Of a stretch of DNA of 64,000 nucleotides, positions 30,512 to 40,415 are shown one piece after another (position 1 is the first letter of the stretch; every line of letters starts with the position of its first letter). The DNA is from Sporothrix humicola (lineage: Eukaryota; Ascomycota; Sordariomycetes; Ophiostomatales; Ophiostomataceae), in assembly GCA_021396245.1 (NCBI GenBank), contig WNYE01000084.1:122380-186379 (forward strand), given 5' to 3'. The notes under the pieces are model-generated. The model was not told where the DNA came from. It saw nothing but the letters and a program-made list of their open reading frames with translations, and searched no databases. The translations under genes and the position numbers were made by a program.

Positions 30512-31545
30512 TTGCTACGACATAAAGCGGAGGATCTGGAATGCCATCGGCACCCAGAGCCTGGCGCGGCATTCGCCTACAAGGAATGGAAGGCCGGCAC
30601 ACACGCGAATCGGCCCATCATTGGCATCATAGGCAAAAGGCACCACCATCCGCGCAGCATCAAGTGCCGTCTACGGCATGCAAACCGCCGTGAGAAGGAA
30701 GAAGCGACGGCAACGAAAATTGGGTTTGCTGCTGGCAGAACGGCAGGCGGAGAGAGAGGCGGACGACAAAGCGGCACATCCAAGAACACCTGGCGGAATG
30801 TGCGGCCGAAGGGTTTCGGATTGCACTCGAAAACAACACGGCAACTGCAACAAACAATGTTTCAAGAGATTACGACAATGACGGCTGGAAGCAGGCTTGG
30901 TGTGAGAGCGAACACGTGGTGGCTGGCGCCATGTTTGTCTTTGACATGGACAACGAGACGACAAGGGAGCCAACAGACGGAAACTATGACGACATTGACA
31001 AGCTGCCGCCGCACGCTCTTGGCAAACACCGAAACACCGCGCCAACTTTGCCGTGGCGGAGCTGCTCGAAATGGAGGAGGACAACTTGTATCTTGACCGA
31101 TCACAGGCGGCCGCCATCAAGTATCAATATCAGCCGGTCAGATCTGTTTCTCTGGCGCCGGCGGGCTGCATGGTGGCGTTTCCGAGTGTTATGCAGTGCC
31201 GCATCCTGCCGTTCCGACTCGAGGACAAGACTCGGGCCGGCCGTCTCCGCTGGATGACCCCGTCGCTCGTCGACCCGCACTTGCGAATCGGCTCAGCACA
31301 GAATGTGCCGCCGCAACAACATTCGTAGTTCGTGGTGGGCCGAAGCGGCAGAGCAGGCGATGCAGGCCGTGGTAGCGACGGCGGCCAAGTCCGAGGGCCG
31401 TGCCCACCACCTGTCGCTATCCCGAGAAATTCTGGACCAGGTCATGAAAGACACGGACGACTGGCCGATGGGCGGGGAAGAGGGCCGGCGGCACCAGGGC
31501 CGGCGCAGAGACGAGGTCCGGCACGACAAGAGGCTGGAGAAATGA
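30512..31545 (+). pseudogene. Broken DUF4246-family gene
   Basis: Pieces of a DUF4246 protein (fungal, function unknown) appear in order but in three frames. GAMFVFDMDNETTREPT at about 30925-30975 corresponds to the family ALYYYDSENIT region. In another frame, from about 31040, come AELLEMEEDN, then GCMVAFPSVMQCRILPFRLED and SLVDPHLRIGSAQNVPPQQ (to 31325). The final WWAEA segment is in a third frame after a stop, running to 31545. A segment at 30545-30620 (PEPGAAFAYKEWKAG) may be an upstream part. The family is normally about 500-700 residues; at most the C-terminal half survives. At least two frameshifts and a stop make a working gene unlikely. Sequencing errors could account for one break but hardly all. 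Confidence 0.75.
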
Positions 31546-32182
31546 CCAAGACGGGTATTACTAACTAAGGTCAAAGTTACAGTCTAACAGTCGGCATTTC
31601 ATTCGTCAAACAGTCTCGGAGTATCTCGTCATCACAAAAGCAACCCTAGAGATACTCCGCAATATGCCATGGTCCTAGGCTGTTCTTGTTCTAGGCCCGT
31701 CGTCCGAAACCTGTCACAGGGATCTAAAAAGTCGAGCTAGCAGCTTTGAACGGCAGACGGTCCCCGTTCTTTTTTCCTTTTTCCCCTTTCATGGTTGTGG
31801 CTTGTTTACTCCGCACGGGGGGGGGGCTGAAGAGGAGAAGAGGAGAGTTAAAAGAGGGGAAGCTCTGGAAAGCTTTGCCGTGAATTGTCTACTATGTAAG
31901 AAAATGCAGGAGAATGCAAGACTGCCACATCAAGGTTGCATTGGTTATTCACATTGGCCAATTCAAGATGAATCACCTTGCTGCGTGTTAATGATTCGCT
32001 TATGCCCAGAAAGGGTGTTTTGGTTCCTGCTTTTGGATGTTGCATTTCCAGATACCAACTCTCTACCAAAATGTTTGCATTATTTACATCATTAATTTTA
32101 TCATCATACATTGTACATGGAGCCGCCTGTCAAGCATGCAGCAGAACCTTGTCGCGATCCCCACGTGGCAGCACAGCTACAC
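31546..32182. other. Intergenic region
   Basis: About 640 bases contain a 10-G run at 31818-31827 and AT-rich sequence near 32060-32110. I see no gene. Confidence 0.5.
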
Positions 32183-32788
32183 TCAAAGCTCCTTCTTCAA
32201 CAGCCCGTCCTCGCCGTAGCCCGTCACAGCCTCCCCAAACACGAGGTTGTCATACCCGGCCATGATCCGGATGCCGTCCTCCACATTGACAAAGTTGTGA
32301 ATGTCGGCTGCAGGTTAGCGGCAATCAAAATCGAAACCAGGGGATGTGTACGTACGCGTCGCGTCAATGTATTCTTGACTTTTCGTAAACGCCACAAAGT
32401 CCTCGATACTCTTCACCCAGAACTCGGTGCACGCGTCCCAGGACAGAACCGGCCCGTAGCCCATCGCCTCGGCCGCCTTGCGCGCCCCGGCTTCCTGGAA
32501 GAACTGGTTGTACCTCAACAAATTGCGCTCGTTGAAGGCGCGCATCCCCGTTACCAGGTCCGCGTGCACGTGGTGCCAGTGGTTGGTAAAGTAGGCGTCC
32601 GAGATGCCCGGCTTTTTATTGAAATACATGTTGATGCGGTAGTAGCGCTGGCGGTTTGGGGGGCGGTTGTAGCCCAGTTTGTGGGGATGGCTGAACTTGT
32701 GGTCGACGGGCGACGGGTCGGACGGTGCGAGGTCGGGGACGAACCCGGGCCCGGAGGTCGACTTGGATCCGGAGGGAGCGTCGGCCAT
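32183..32788 (-). CDS. EthD-domain protein
   Basis: Exons (minus strand) are 32788-32356 and 32307-32183. The intron is 48 nt (GTACGT donor, CTAAC branch, CAG acceptor), and the protein is 185 residues. The EthD domain (PF07110, ferredoxin-like dimeric barrel) starts around residue 50 with YRINMYFNKKPGISDAYFTNHWHHVHA, shown here as YRINMYFNKKPG and FTNHWHHVHADL; the H-W-x-x-V-H spacing is diagnostic. It ends with DGIRIMAGYDN and a short KKEL tail. Fungal EthD proteins occur next to polyketide or aromatic-degradation genes, and some are dehydratases or cyclases in such pathways. The activity here is not known. Without the second exon the frame runs into the intron and stops, so the two-exon model is preferred. 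It is divergent from a Tri12-type MFS gene. Confidence 0.85.
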
Positions 32789-34962
32789 GGCAGAGAGGAA
32801 GACGGAGACGAGAACCTGATGTCGAGGGAAGTGGGACAGGGCCGGTATATCGTTTTTTCAACGGTCAGCTTTTGGTCTGTGCTTTTCTTTGGCTGACTGT
32901 CTAGACCTTTTAGACTCTTTTCATGATATTGTGGCGTCTTGGGCTCTTGGGCTCTTGGATCAGGAGTCAAGAGTTTCTGTCAAAATATTGAATTTAAAAA
33001 TTCCAAGCCACGACTTTCTCTTCCCCAGCCGCCATCTAGGCCTCTATTTAGCTTTTCTTTTCAATAAAGGGTTTGCAATCTCGTGATCAACGACTGCCTT
33101 TTTGCTTGACTCGTGTTTGTTTCCCCTCTCGAATACCCTCTTGACACTATAATTCAAGATCTCCTAGTCTCCTCCTCTCCTCTCTCCTTTGAGATTTGCT
33201 ATTGTCCAGCCTGTTCAATTGGATCTTGTTTTCCCCCTCTCCTTCTGTCTCTCCCGAGATGGTGGACAGCCACGTTTTACATATAGGGTCTCGGCTGACG
33301 GAGTATTGGCACTCTCCGCATGTCGCAGGATTTCAGCCTCAAGACGCGCTACGTCGTACTCGTACAAGTCGTGCGCTGTAAACAACTTGTAGAACAAAGT
33401 TGCACACAGTAGAGAGCCCAAAAAGTCCAGGTATTCCCAAGAATGACCAGCTTGTCCAGCCTCTGATAGCTTACACAGCTCCCGTTTTCTGTTTCCTGTC
33501 CCTCGACACAAAAGCATGGACCAATCTCATCACGGGTATTCCAAGTCCGGGACGTCATTCCTTCCTCGGGGGTGGACACAGCTAACAAAATGGGGCGCAC
33601 AAAATAGGGCAGGAGATCGTGGAGTCCCCAGACTCGACTCCATACTCCAGACTTTCTTCCTTCCCTATCTCCACGGCAATGACCCCAACACGCTTAACTT
33701 TTTACGCCCTTCTCCACAACGCGTGGTCACGTTTATTTGTGATCCTTCTTTTGATCTTCCTCCATTACTTTATCTTCCTCCATTACTCCCTGTATCTTTC
33801 GAGATTTGTCCAAATACTGACATTCATTGCCAACTGCCTTTCAGGTTTTCATCCATTTTTTTATCTTCAGACTCCCGCTTCAATGATAAGCTTCATTGTT
33901 AATGTCCTTTCTGTCCAGTCATGCCTTATCTTTATTTCCTTTATTCCTTTCTTTATCCTTTCCAGTCCTCACTCCTCTTCTCCACTTGGCCTTCGGCCAG
34001 GATCCGTCCCTAGTTCAAAGTGGCCCCCAACCCGGCGTTTCTTGGTCTTGTTAAGGCCCTTTTGGGGCGCCTTCCCCAGACAAAAGCCCCAAACAGCGCC
34101 AAAATTACTGGGGCTTCCGCCTCTCTTTCCCCGGAAAACGATACGCAGGACTGTAATAGTGCCAATTCCTCTGTTAGTGGCGATCACCACAAACACTCCC
34201 ATGGACAATCGTCAATACGACCTGTATCTTACCAGAGCATACCTGTCATTCTAACACCTTCATTCTACCGTTAATTTTGCTGTATTTTTCTGTATTCTTC
34301 CGTGACTTCCAGTGTGTCCAGGATAATCAATTGATTTCAAAATGCGTTGAATTCAGTCAATATCAGCTCCATATCAATAAATAAATTGTGTGCTCATCAA
34401 TGGCAACCTGAAAAGGAAACAACTGTCGAAAGGAAAGCGAGACACACCCCTCCAGCCACTGCCAGTAGCGTGCATCTAGACCCTGGCAGTCGTAGAGCTG
34501 TCCACGCTCTCTGCCATTCCCTTCTTGGCCTTGTGATGGCGCGTCCTCCTTCTCTCCATCTACACTGCCGTGCCCACCATGCCCACCATGCCCGCCATGC
34601 CCGCCATGCCCACCTTGCACGGTGGCTTACCATTCCCACGGGAAATGGTGGTTGGAGGTGGATGACTGGTTGGCAGTCTAAGCAGTCTAAGCAGTCTCGT
34701 CGGAGTCTATGTCGGAGTATCTGCAGATGCAGTGTGCACATCATGCTAGTCTACTGTCCTGTCAATTATTTCTGTCGTCTCGACTCCACGTAGAAAAGCA
34801 AAGCGCGTCCCCGTTTTCTTTTTTCCGTCCTCTGCTGATCCTTTCCTTCTGTCGTCTGTCGTCTGTTGACTGTCAAGTTTTGTCCTCTTCTTGTTTCTTT
34901 TCTTTTCTTCATCCTTCCTCATCAACCTTCTTCATCACCTTCTTTCTCGCCCCCCTCACAAA
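32789..34962. promoter_or_regulatory. Divergent region between the EthD and MFS genes
   Basis: These 2.2 kb hold no supported gene. The part 33100-34000 is pyrimidine-rich and 34700-34962 is a CT-rich leader of the MFS gene. A 9-base minisatellite lies at 34570-34613 (separate entry). Confidence 0.5.
34570..34613. repeat. 9-bp minisatellite
   Basis: Five near-exact copies of TGCCC(A/G)CCA lie in tandem, about 350-390 bases before the MFS start codon. Confidence 0.85.
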
Positions 34963-36834
34963 ATGGCCGACGTTGCTGGGAGTGCCGGCAACAAGTCGGA
35001 GACCAACGTGGTCGCGCACGTTGAGCACGACAGCGGAGGCGAGATCCAGCAACAACAACATCACGACAACACTCTCCACGACGACGTCATGCACGAAAAG
35101 ACGGGCCACGCGGTCGACGACAATGTGGTCGGTGCGGATTTCGCGGTGGCGGACGACGAGCTCCCCACAGGCTACTTCCGCAGCATGAATTTCCTGGGGT
35201 CCATGCTGGGTATTGGCATGTCCTTTTGCTGCGGCGTCGGTGGCTTTTCTCTCATTGCGCCGGTGCTGGGCATTGTCAACGCCGACATTGGCCCGGACCC
35301 GAACCTGACGTGGGTGTCCATGTCTTACCTCCTTACAAGCTCGATCGGTCTAATTATCGTCGGCCGTGTGACCGACATCTTTGGCCGCCGCTGGTGGTTT
35401 ATCGGCGGCAACGCGATCGGCACACTCGGCGCGATTGTGTGTGCGGTGGCGCCCAATATCCCGGCGCTGATTGCGGGCGAGACGCTGATCGGCGTTGGCG
35501 CGTCGGTGCAGCTGTCGTATGCGTTTGCCGTCGGCGAGATTGTCCCCCTCCAATGGCGGTTCCTGGCCCAGGCCTACGTATTTGTCTGGGGCATCCCCGG
35601 CAGCGGTCTGGCCCCGGCGATTTCCTACGCGTTCATCTACCAGACCAAGGCTGGCTGGCGCGGCATCTTTTACTTTTTGATCGCCCTCAACGCCATCACG
35701 ACCGTTTTGTTTTATTTCTTCTACCATCCGCCGACCTTCCGGATGAAGCACGCCTCGGCCAACAAGAAGGAATTCATCAAGCATTTCGACTACCTGGGCA
35801 TCTTCCTCGTCACGCTCGGTCTTCTCCTCTTCTTGATGGGCATCTCCTGGGGCGGCTCGCTGCACCCGTGGAAGAGTGCCGCCGTCATTGTGACCATTGT
35901 TGTGGGCTTTGTGATCATTGTCGCGTTTGTGCTCTGGGAGACGTACGGCAACCTCAAGGAGCCCATGATGCCCATCCACGTCTTCAAGCACCGCGGCTGG
36001 AACATTACCATTATCCTGTGGTCGCTGGGCGCCGCCATTTATTATGCGAATGCCATTCTGTGGCCCAGCATGGTCAGCGCGCTGTACTCGGAGGGACACA
36101 GCCCCATGTGGGCCGGCTGGATGTCGTGTATCCCCGGCTGCGGCATCTTGGCCGGCGAGTTTGTGGCGGCCGGTTTCAAGAAAAAGACCAACTGGCAGAT
36201 CATGGCCGTGTTCCCGATTGGCGGCGTTTTGTTGGGTGTCATGGCCACCAGCACGCCCGACACCGTCGTGCGCTCGTCCGCCTTGATTTTCTTTGCGTCG
36301 TTCTTCATCGGCTGGAACGAGCTCCTCAACTCCACGGTGGCCACTATTAGTATTGAAGACCAGCGCGAGATCGGTACTTATGCGGGCACGGGCGGCTCGT
36401 CGCGGTCCTTGATTAGCACAATCTGCTCGACAATCTACACTACCGTCCTCTCCAACCGCCTCGCCCAGACCATCCCCGCCAAGGTGCCGCCCGCTGTCAT
36501 CGCCGCCGGCCTCCCAGAGTCGAGCGTCGCCGACTTTATCGCCGCCGTCCAGGCCGGCACTGCCGCCGCCTATGACGCCGTCGTCGGTTTGACGCCCGCC
36601 ATCAAGACCGCCGGCATCCGCGCCTACCAGGAGGCCAACTCGTCGGCGTATTCGACCGTGTTCCTGACCACGATCGCCTTCTCCGGTCTTGGAAGTATTT
36701 TGGCCATCTTCGCGCCGAATGTCGACCACCTCCTCACCAAGAGCGTCAACATTACCGTCAACGTCGGCGACCAGGACGCTGCCGTTGCCGTGGCCCAGCA
36801 GGCCGAGCGGCGCGCGGAACAGTCGGCGGTGTAG
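34963..36834 (+). CDS. MFS drug/metabolite exporter, Tri12 (trichothecene efflux pump) type
   Basis: This 623-residue intronless protein has a His/Asp-rich N-terminal tail of about 70 residues followed by 14 hydrophobic segments, the DHA2/Tri12 layout (PF06609). Visible marks are TWVSMSYLLTSSIGLIIVGRVTDIFGRRW (segment A loop, given here in part as VGRVTDIFGRRW), GETLIGVGASVQLSYAFAVGEIVP (motif C-like), and the central loop FRMKHASANKKEF. It most likely exports a toxic or secondary metabolite by proton antiport across the plasma membrane. A siderophore transporter role is an alternative, because the two groups are close. The start is the first ATG (cacaaaATGg). It is divergent from the EthD gene, which hints at a common pathway. 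Confidence 0.9.
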   Translation: MADVAGSAGNKSETNVVAHVEHDSGGEIQQQQHHDNTLHDDVMHEKTGHAVDDNVVGADFAVADDELPTGYFRSMNFLGSMLGIGMSFCCGVGGFSLIAPVLGIVNADIGPDPNLTWVSMSYLLTSSIGLIIVGRVTDIFGRRWWFIGGNAIGTLGAIVCAVAPNIPALIAGETLIGVGASVQLSYAFAVGEIVPLQWRFLAQAYVFVWGIPGSGLAPAISYAFIYQTKAGWRGIFYFLIALNAITTVLFYFFYHPPTFRMKHASANKKEFIKHFDYLGIFLVTLGLLLFLMGISWGGSLHPWKSAAVIVTIVVGFVIIVAFVLWETYGNLKEPMMPIHVFKHRGWNITIILWSLGAAIYYANAILWPSMVSALYSEGHSPMWAGWMSCIPGCGILAGEFVAAGFKKKTNWQIMAVFPIGGVLLGVMATSTPDTVVRSSALIFFASFFIGWNELLNSTVATISIEDQREIGTYAGTGGSSRSLISTICSTIYTTVLSNRLAQTIPAKVPPAVIAAGLPESSVADFIAAVQAGTAAAYDAVVGLTPAIKTAGIRAYQEANSSAYSTVFLTTIAFSGLGSILAIFAPNVDHLLTKSVNITVNVGDQDAAVAVAQQAERRAEQSAV

Positions 36835-37214
36835 TGGGGCGGAAGGGATATAATCGAATCGTACAGTATTGATTTGGTGGCGAGGCAAAGGTGATGTGGG
36901 GCCATGTTGAAATACTCTTTTTAATCTTGTCTTCTTGTCGTCTTGTCTCCATGTCTACTATAGTATATACCAACAGTGATATATTTTGTTCCTTCCTCTT
37001 TGGTGACAGTTGAGTACAAACTTGAAACAACAGACGTATTACGTCGTAGAGGTTGGTGCAACGGCCAACAGCCAATGGCAGGCCAGGATTTCGCCGCCAA
37101 CAACACTTGAGCTTACATAAGGCATGTTGGGATGAGAAGAGAATGCTGCACGATGAAATCTTTCATCTTTACTTTACACACTTTACACTTTATCAAACTT
37201 CATTCAGAATCAAA
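36835..37214. other. Intergenic region between the MFS and APH-like genes
   Basis: The 380 bases between these two same-strand genes contain a repeated ACACTTTACACTTTA patch just before the APH-like gene. Nothing else is seen. Confidence 0.5.
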
Positions 37215-38399
37215 ATGGCTGGCACTGCCGAGGATGAGGACGCCGTGCAGGCAAACCAACAGGCGAAGAAGAGTTTAGTTGACGCCCTCGACGAAGCGCT
37301 CAGACAAGACCCGGCCGCCGACCTGACCGCACTTTTCGAAGACCAGGCGCGCGCGTACGCCGTTGCCCGGCAAAGTCTGACAACACCAACACCGCCCTCG
37401 GACTCTGGATCGGACGGCGGGACTGACGGCCCGGACTTTCTGCTAGACGACAACAACAATATCCGAGTTGACCGCGGCATCGACGCACGCATCCTCGACC
37501 TTGTGTGGCCGGATATACAGCATGATAAGGCGCTCACAGCGCTGTCCTTTCCGACAGAGGACGGTCTCACGGAAAAGCAGTTTACCGCCGGACTGAACAC
37601 GGTGCTGCGCAATGGACAGGTCCTGTGGACACTTTTTGACACAGCCGTTGTTGGCCTCGGCCCCGGCGTGGTCGTCAAGATCGGTAGCTCGCTCGACGAA
37701 GACGGCATCACAAACCTCGAATACATCAAGGAGAACGTCCCCTGCATCCCCATCCCGGCAGTATTGGGCGCGTTCACCTGCGGACGGCGTACGTACGTGT
37801 TCATGACCCGAGGACGCGGTGTCACGCTGGAGGCCCTGTGGCCCGATCTTTCTGTCAGCGACAAACGGGACGTCCAAGACCAGCTGAACCAAATCTTCCG
37901 CGACCTTCGAGCCTCCCTTCGAGCCACTCGCACCCCAGAACCTCGCACCCACATTGGCAGCTTCGTGTCGGCGGTCTGCAAGGACACCCGGCGCGATCAG
38001 CGTGTCAGCAGTAGCGTCCTGCGCGAGGACGTATTCAACGACTTTCTCGTGACGGCGCCACCGCGGCGATCCACACCAGCCCACATCCGCATGCTGCGGC
38101 CTGCGATGCGCGACGACCACGCCATCGTCATGACGCATGCAGATCTGCACCCGCGGAATATCATGGCGGAGTGGACAGACGTGGGCAAAAGGAAAAGATG
38201 CAGATGCGTCGTTACGTGCATCCTCGACTGGGAAATGGCCGGGTGGTACCCGGCGTACTGGGAGTATGTCAAGGCCATGTGCAATGCCGCGCCGCGCGGG
38301 CCCTTGGCCGACTGGCCCGAATATATGCCAACAGATGCGATTGGGGCGTGGCCGGTGGAGTATGCCCTCGATAGCCTCATCGGCCGGTGGCTTGGGTGA
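37215..38399 (+). CDS. Aminoglycoside-phosphotransferase-like (APH) fungal kinase
   Basis: This is 394 residues with no introns. The C-terminal half has the phosphotransferase catalytic signature MTHADLHPRNIM (histidine 308, aspartate 310, asparagine 315), then ILDWEMAGWYPAYWEYVKA, whose D338 corresponds to the metal-binding DxD/DWE aspartate. GVVVKIG near residue 155 fits the ATP-binding lysine strand. Fungal members of this large group (PF01636) are mostly uncharacterised small-molecule or protein kinases; nothing indicates drug resistance. The N-terminal 100 residues are acidic and probably disordered. The start is ATG 37215 in a good context (caaaATGg); an in-frame ATG 24 codons upstream is possible. 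A decayed copy of its 5' end lies at 28441. Confidence 0.85.
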   Translation: MAGTAEDEDAVQANQQAKKSLVDALDEALRQDPAADLTALFEDQARAYAVARQSLTTPTPPSDSGSDGGTDGPDFLLDDNNNIRVDRGIDARILDLVWPDIQHDKALTALSFPTEDGLTEKQFTAGLNTVLRNGQVLWTLFDTAVVGLGPGVVVKIGSSLDEDGITNLEYIKENVPCIPIPAVLGAFTCGRRTYVFMTRGRGVTLEALWPDLSVSDKRDVQDQLNQIFRDLRASLRATRTPEPRTHIGSFVSAVCKDTRRDQRVSSSVLREDVFNDFLVTAPPRRSTPAHIRMLRPAMRDDHAIVMTHADLHPRNIMAEWTDVGKRKRCRCVVTCILDWEMAGWYPAYWEYVKAMCNAAPRGPLADWPEYMPTDAIGAWPVEYALDSLIGRWLG

Positions 38400-39106
38400 A
38401 AGGGGTTCAGTCATATGATGCTTCATTATACCCATATTATTCTGAAAAAATTATCCCCATCACAAGATTTCTTTACAAAGCAGCAAAACGGTGCCCTCGT
38501 TGCTTCTAGTCCCACGTGGCGGGTTTTGCAGGTGACATTTACGTTTTTTGTGTTTGCTTTTATCATGTCCTAAAATCTATTCTTCAAATGCAATTTTTTT
38601 ATTAAATAAAAGCTTACACAACCTCTATACTGTTCATGCATTAGTACACCACATGAAAAAGCCACCAATCATAATTTGCTACCATAAGCGCATATACTAT
38701 TCCATGGTATTTGCTTGTTTCAATCGATTATATGCTTGTTGGTAGTGGATGTCCTATTTTGGGCCATTCTAAAACAGCTTCGTCTTAGGGCATGGTAGTA
38801 GTATCAGGCGTGAAGCGTAGTTCAGTCATATAATGTTTCATTCTAAACAAGATCTTGTAGGGTGGGCAGAGGCGTTGTTGCCTCCAGTCACCCGCTTCAC
38901 CGATCGCGCCTGCCATGGAGAGGCTAAAAGAAAAGAGGTAAACAAGAAGGGAAAACAATAACAAAAGGAGAAAGAAAAAAAGGGAGGTAGCATTGTTAGA
39001 TCTTCTGTAGAATCAACTACTTTTTCCCGCAATTTGCGACTTTTCTTTTCCGTCTTTTTTTCTTTTTCGTTATAGCAGCCCGAGGGTTGACAATCTCTAT
39101 TCGTCT
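38400..39106. other. Intergenic region
   Basis: These 700 bases are AT-rich near 38560-38740, with purine runs (GAAAGAAAAAAAGGGAGG) at 38960-39000. No gene is seen. Confidence 0.5.
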
Positions 39107-39806
39107 ATGCATCCCCATACCCACACCACCGTTCTCCTTCACGGTCGCGGCAGCACCGGCGAAGATTTTGCAGAAGAGCTCTTTGATACGTCTTTGTCGG
39201 ACCAAAGACCAGACGGAAGACCAGACGGACAACCGTGCAGCCTCGCCGACCGCCTACCGACGTGGAGATGGGTCTTTCCCTCATCGCTCAAGACGTGGAA
39301 CGCCACCTTCGAGGAGTGGCTGCCAGCATGGTTTGAGGCACATTCGCTGGCCGACTCGACGTTGCGGCAAGAGTTGCAGGTGCCGGGCTTGACGGCATCT
39401 GTCCAGCACGTTGAGCAGATTATCGACGAGGAGATCCAGACTTTGCGGGCCGCTGGCTATGCTGCCACCAGTGAAGCCCATGCCCACCTTGTCTTGGGAG
39501 GCACCTCTTCATCTTCACCAAAGCTTGCAACAACAAAAAGAAAAGGAACAGCAGACAGCCACTGCCGACGCTGCATCATCCACATCCGCCTTGAACTTTG
39601 GGACACCTGTTTTCGTGGGACATGGACGGGATGATGCATATGTGGATATGGATATTGAACTCGGGCAGCAAGCCCGGCAAGTTCTGACAGCTGTTGGATT
39701 CACTGTCGAGTGGAACGAGTACGAGGGAGCAGAACAGGAAGGCCTCTGGATCAAGGAGCCAGAAGAGATGGACGCCCTTGGAAAGTTTTTTTCCAAGCAC
39801 GCATAA
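39107..39806 (+). pseudogene. Broken acyl-protein-thioesterase/carboxylesterase-like gene
   Basis: The first frame (39107 to about 39510) reads TTVLLHGRGSTGEDFAEEL, WRWVFPSS, WLPAWFEAHSLAD and HLVLGGTS, the N-terminal half of a fungal acyl-protein thioesterase-like hydrolase (PF02230). The second half continues in another frame to 39806: FGTPVFVGHGRDDAYVD and EYEGAEQEGLWIKEP. Between them the nucleophile elbow (family GGxSQG) breaks after GGTS, about 60-80 family residues are absent, and the frame changes. The catalytic histidine, normally in EGHW, is leucine here (EGLW). No GT-AG intron repairs this. The first frame alone would give 175 residues without an active site. I call it a pseudogene with an internal deletion. 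Confidence 0.8.
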
Positions 39807-40415
39807 TGCAAGTGATACCTTTTTTTTTTATTTTTTCCCTTGCTATGTTCCTAATATACGCCGTGGCAATGATCGTGGATTTTGTTAGCTGGATGCTGCC
39901 GATGTTGCCTCCCATCTTCATCTTGAAATAAAAGTGGACCCCTGATGTTGAGAGAGGTGCCCCACTCGAGCTGCAGGGGCTACCCACAGCCGTGCCTTCC
40001 CCGTTCGGTTCACAGCCGTTGGCTGCTGCCCCTTTGCTAGTGCACCAATGCACCAATGAACCGCAAAACCGTAAATCGGTGACGCCAAATCAGACTGTAC
40101 ACATTTTCGAAAAGTTTCGCCTGCATTAACGTCGACACCAACTACCGACGACGCGGAGGCGGCGTCTCGACATCTGACCCTACAGTGTATTTGCACCTGT
40201 TTGTCCGTTCCTGATCGACATTGCCGCGACACGCTAGCCGGCACCTCTCCTGACTAGCTCCCCTGGATCCAGATTCGGTCCAGTGCAATCCAATCTTGAC
40301 ATTTACGATACGCGTCTCACGACGACGACCTACATCGCGACGCACACGACTGCACACGGCGTGCATACACTCGACTCTCTCCTTCCTCTACACACACACT
40401 ACCCCCCACACCCCG
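39807..40415. promoter_or_regulatory. Promoter region of the dynein light intermediate chain gene
   Basis: The 600 bases include a short tandem CACCAATG (40042-40058) and a C/A-rich leader directly before the start codon. No gene is seen. Confidence 0.5.

Noticed and set aside
34570..34613. Short direct repeats considered as a CRISPR-like array
   Set aside because: The unit is 9 bp without spacers, so it is a minisatellite in a eukaryotic genome.
35350..36888. 512-codon antisense ORF over the MFS exporter
   Set aside because: It follows from the high GC of third codon positions on the sense strand. The sense protein has clear MFS motifs; the antisense one has none.
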